A stretch of DNA of 64,000 nucleotides, taken from positions 620,001 to 684,000 of the forward strand of contig NZ_SZZH01000003.1 of the NCBI RefSeq assembly GCF_005298075.1, read 5' to 3'. Below are positions 62,386-64,000 of this stretch, one piece after another. Source of the DNA: Nakamurella flava (GTDB taxonomy: Bacteria > Actinomycetota > Actinomycetes > Mycobacteriales > Nakamurellaceae). The notes beneath the pieces were generated by a model, which saw nothing but the letters and a program-made list of their open reading frames with translations, did not search any database and had not been told where the DNA came from. The translations under genes were made by a program, and so were the position numbers. How positions within the stretch are numbered: the stretch's first letter is position 1; each line of letters begins with the position of its first letter.

Positions 62386-63608
62386 CCCTGCGCACCGGCC
62401 CGTCCGCCGTGCAACCGTCCTTCACCCCGCCGGCCGAGACGGTCACCGGGGCCGGCAATGTGGTCGTCGCCGGCCCGCTCGACGGCCGTCCGATCGGACG
62501 GTCCCTCATCCCGGCCCGTGCCTACACCGGCCAGGCCGAGTTCGACCACGAGCAACGCGCCGTCTTCGCCTCCGGGTGGGTGTGGGCGGGCTATGCCCAC
62601 TGGGTGGCCCAACCCGGGGACGTCCGCCCGCTGACCGTCGGCGGCAGCCCGTTGCTGCTGGTCCGCGGGGACGACCACGTGCTGCGGGTCTTCCACAACG
62701 CCTGCCGGCACCGCGGCATGGCGTTGACCGAGGAACCGATCCAGGTCACCCAGCGCATCCAGTGCGCCTACCACTGCTGGTCGTACCACCTCGACGGCTC
62801 GCTCGCCGTGGCGCCCTACTTCAAGCGCGAGCGGCGCACCCACCCGGACCAGGACGTCCGTGACCAGCTCGGACTGCTTCCGGTGGCCAGCGCGGTCTGG
62901 GCCGGCATGGTGTTCGTCAACCTGGCCGCCGACCCGGCCGACGGCGACCCGGAGAGCGGCCTGCGGGAACTGCTGGCCCCGCTCCAGCAGCGCTGGGGCC
63001 ACATCGATTTCGAGCGACTGCACCTGGCCCAGGAGCGCGACTTCGACATCGACGCCAACTGGAAGCTGGTCGTCGAGAACTTCCTGGACTTCTACCATCT
63101 GCCGTTCATCCATCCGCAGGTCGGCAGCGTCGCCGCCTCGCTGGACGTCGACGACGTCATCGTGGAACGGGACATCGTCGGCGGCTGCTACCCGCGGGGC
63201 GCCGCCGGCAAGGCCGCCAAGACCGAACAGCAGCTGCCGTGGCTCGGCGACGTGCCGGCGGCCAAGCTGGAGAGCCAGGACATCTTCTGCGTCTTCCCGA
63301 ACGCGCTGCTGTTCCTGGAGGCCGACTGGTTCCAGGTCATCGGTTTCGACCCGATCGCCCCGGACCGCACCGTCGAGCACATGGCGGTCTTCGTCGACCG
63401 CGCTGCCGCCGGCGAGGACTACGGGCCGGCGCGCAAGCGGCTCTGCGAGGTCCTGTACGAGGTCAACGAGCAGGACCTGCCGATCCTGCACAAGTTGCAG
63501 ACCGGCCGTCGCTCCCCGGCCGCCGACCGCACCTACCTGGTCCCGCAGTGGGATCAGGTCACCGCGTACTTCCAGGAGCGGGTCGCCGACAAGGCCGGCT
63601 ACCGGTGA
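62382..63608 (+). CDS. Rieske non-heme iron oxygenase, alpha subunit
   Basis: 408 aa. The Rieske [2Fe-2S] ligands are CRHRGMALTEE...CAYHCWSYHLDG (Cys-x-His, then Cys-x2-His). The mononuclear Fe site is VVENFLDFYHLPFIHP (His, His; the Asp is nearer the C-terminus), and the bridging Asp is in ENFLD. Overall it resembles the group that hydroxylates or demethylates quaternary-ammonium and betaine compounds (GbcA, CntA, stachydrine demethylase) more than aromatic-ring dioxygenases. It lies between the TIM-barrel and reductase genes, overlapping both. Confidence 0.92.
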   Translation: MTLRTGPSAVQPSFTPPAETVTGAGNVVVAGPLDGRPIGRSLIPARAYTGQAEFDHEQRAVFASGWVWAGYAHWVAQPGDVRPLTVGGSPLLLVRGDDHVLRVFHNACRHRGMALTEEPIQVTQRIQCAYHCWSYHLDGSLAVAPYFKRERRTHPDQDVRDQLGLLPVASAVWAGMVFVNLAADPADGDPESGLRELLAPLQQRWGHIDFERLHLAQERDFDIDANWKLVVENFLDFYHLPFIHPQVGSVAASLDVDDVIVERDIVGGCYPRGAAGKAAKTEQQLPWLGDVPAAKLESQDIFCVFPNALLFLEADWFQVIGFDPIAPDRTVEHMAVFVDRAAAGEDYGPARKRLCEVLYEVNEQDLPILHKLQTGRRSPAADRTYLVPQWDQVTAYFQERVADKAGYR

Positions 63609-64000
63609 CCGCTGCCGTGACCGACCGTCTTCCCACCACCGGCAGCACCTCCGCCGGCCCGGCCGGCGACCCGACCCGGCTGCGGGTCCGCGCCCTGCGC
63701 TGGGAGGCCGACGACGTGCTGGCCGTGACCCTGGACCACCCGGGCGGGTCGCCGCTGCCGCCGTGGCGACCCGGGGCGCACGTCGACCTGCATCTGGACG
63801 ACCGGTCGGATGCCGACGCCGTGGTGCGGTCGTACTCGCTGTGCGGCCGTCCCGGCCTCGCCGAGTGGACCGTGGCCGTCCGCCTGGACCCCGCCAGCCG
63901 GGGTGGTTCCCGGCACGTCCACGAGCGGCTGCGGGTGGGACAGTCGATCACCGTCACCGGGCCCCGCCAGCTGTTCGGTCTCGACCCGGCGCCCGCGTAC
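63605..64000 (+). CDS. Oxygenase reductase (FMN/FAD-NAD, ferredoxin-type), cut by window edge
   Basis: The first 132 aa are inside the window. The flavin-binding barrel is visible: LPPWRPGAHVDLHL, then VVRSYSLCGRPGL (RxYS flavin motif), and GGSRHVHERLRVGQSITVTGPRQLF. This is the start of phthalate/vanillate-type reductases with an NAD domain and C-terminal [2Fe-2S] domain, which should follow beyond 64000. GTG 63605 overlaps the Rieske stop (GTGA). It supplies electrons to the Rieske oxygenase encoded directly upstream. Confidence 0.9.
   Translation, partial: MTAAVTDRLPTTGSTSAGPAGDPTRLRVRALRWEADDVLAVTLDHPGGSPLPPWRPGAHVDLHLDDRSDADAVVRSYSLCGRPGLAEWTVAVRLDPASRGGSRHVHERLRVGQSITVTGPRQLFGLDPAPAY

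Overview
The window is very GC-rich DNA with dense, GC3-biased coding on both strands, many GTG starts and ATGA/GTGA start-stop overlaps. It reads as the chromosome of a free-living actinomycete. The order chorismate mutase, pcrA, sucC, sucD, DUF5336 protein, DUF6350 protein, purN, purH matches a conserved actinobacterial block known from mycobacteria (Rv0948c to Rv0957). A Nakamurella-like or Frankineae-like host is a guess. I see no rRNA, tRNA, CRISPR array, insertion sequence or prophage.

1-9 kb: a CorA-type transporter cut by the left edge, a TPP-riboswitch-controlled thiamin salvage operon (thiM-thiE-thiD), one uncharacterised protein with a probable frameshift, and three tandem paralogous lipoproteins with pepsin-like DTG motifs. 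9-17.3 kb: guaA, a Bcr/CflA-type efflux protein, a frameshifted AbiEi/DUF559-type gene, and a PspC membrane protein divergent from a PspC-domain histidine kinase with its LuxR-type response regulator. 17.4-23.3 kb: a ketone/secondary-alcohol module (Zn alcohol dehydrogenase, alpha/beta hydrolase, AcoR-like regulator, Baeyer-Villiger monooxygenase) with the same operator in front of both arms.

23-50 kb: a Tat-exported protein, a map/XRE pair sharing phased operators, chorismate mutase behind an aromatic-rich leader peptide and terminator, pcrA, a stretch of small accessory and membrane genes, sucCD, purN-purH, folD-DUF3017, a MarR regulator, NADP isocitrate dehydrogenase and exonuclease III. 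50-52.2 kb: an amidohydrolase-cysteine dioxygenase operon preceded by a cysteine-containing leader peptide.

52.2-64 kb: an accessory catabolic region between and beyond two tandem-domain Lrp/AsnC regulators. It holds a half-length EPSP-synthase-like protein, a polar amino acid ABC importer, a D-2-hydroxyacid dehydrogenase, a ThDP enzyme of the 5-guanidino-2-oxopentanoate decarboxylase type, a ureohydrolase, a TIM-barrel protein, a Rieske oxygenase and its reductase (cut by the right edge). I infer uptake and degradation of an arginine-like or N-modified guanidino compound. This is the best candidate for a system that has not been described.
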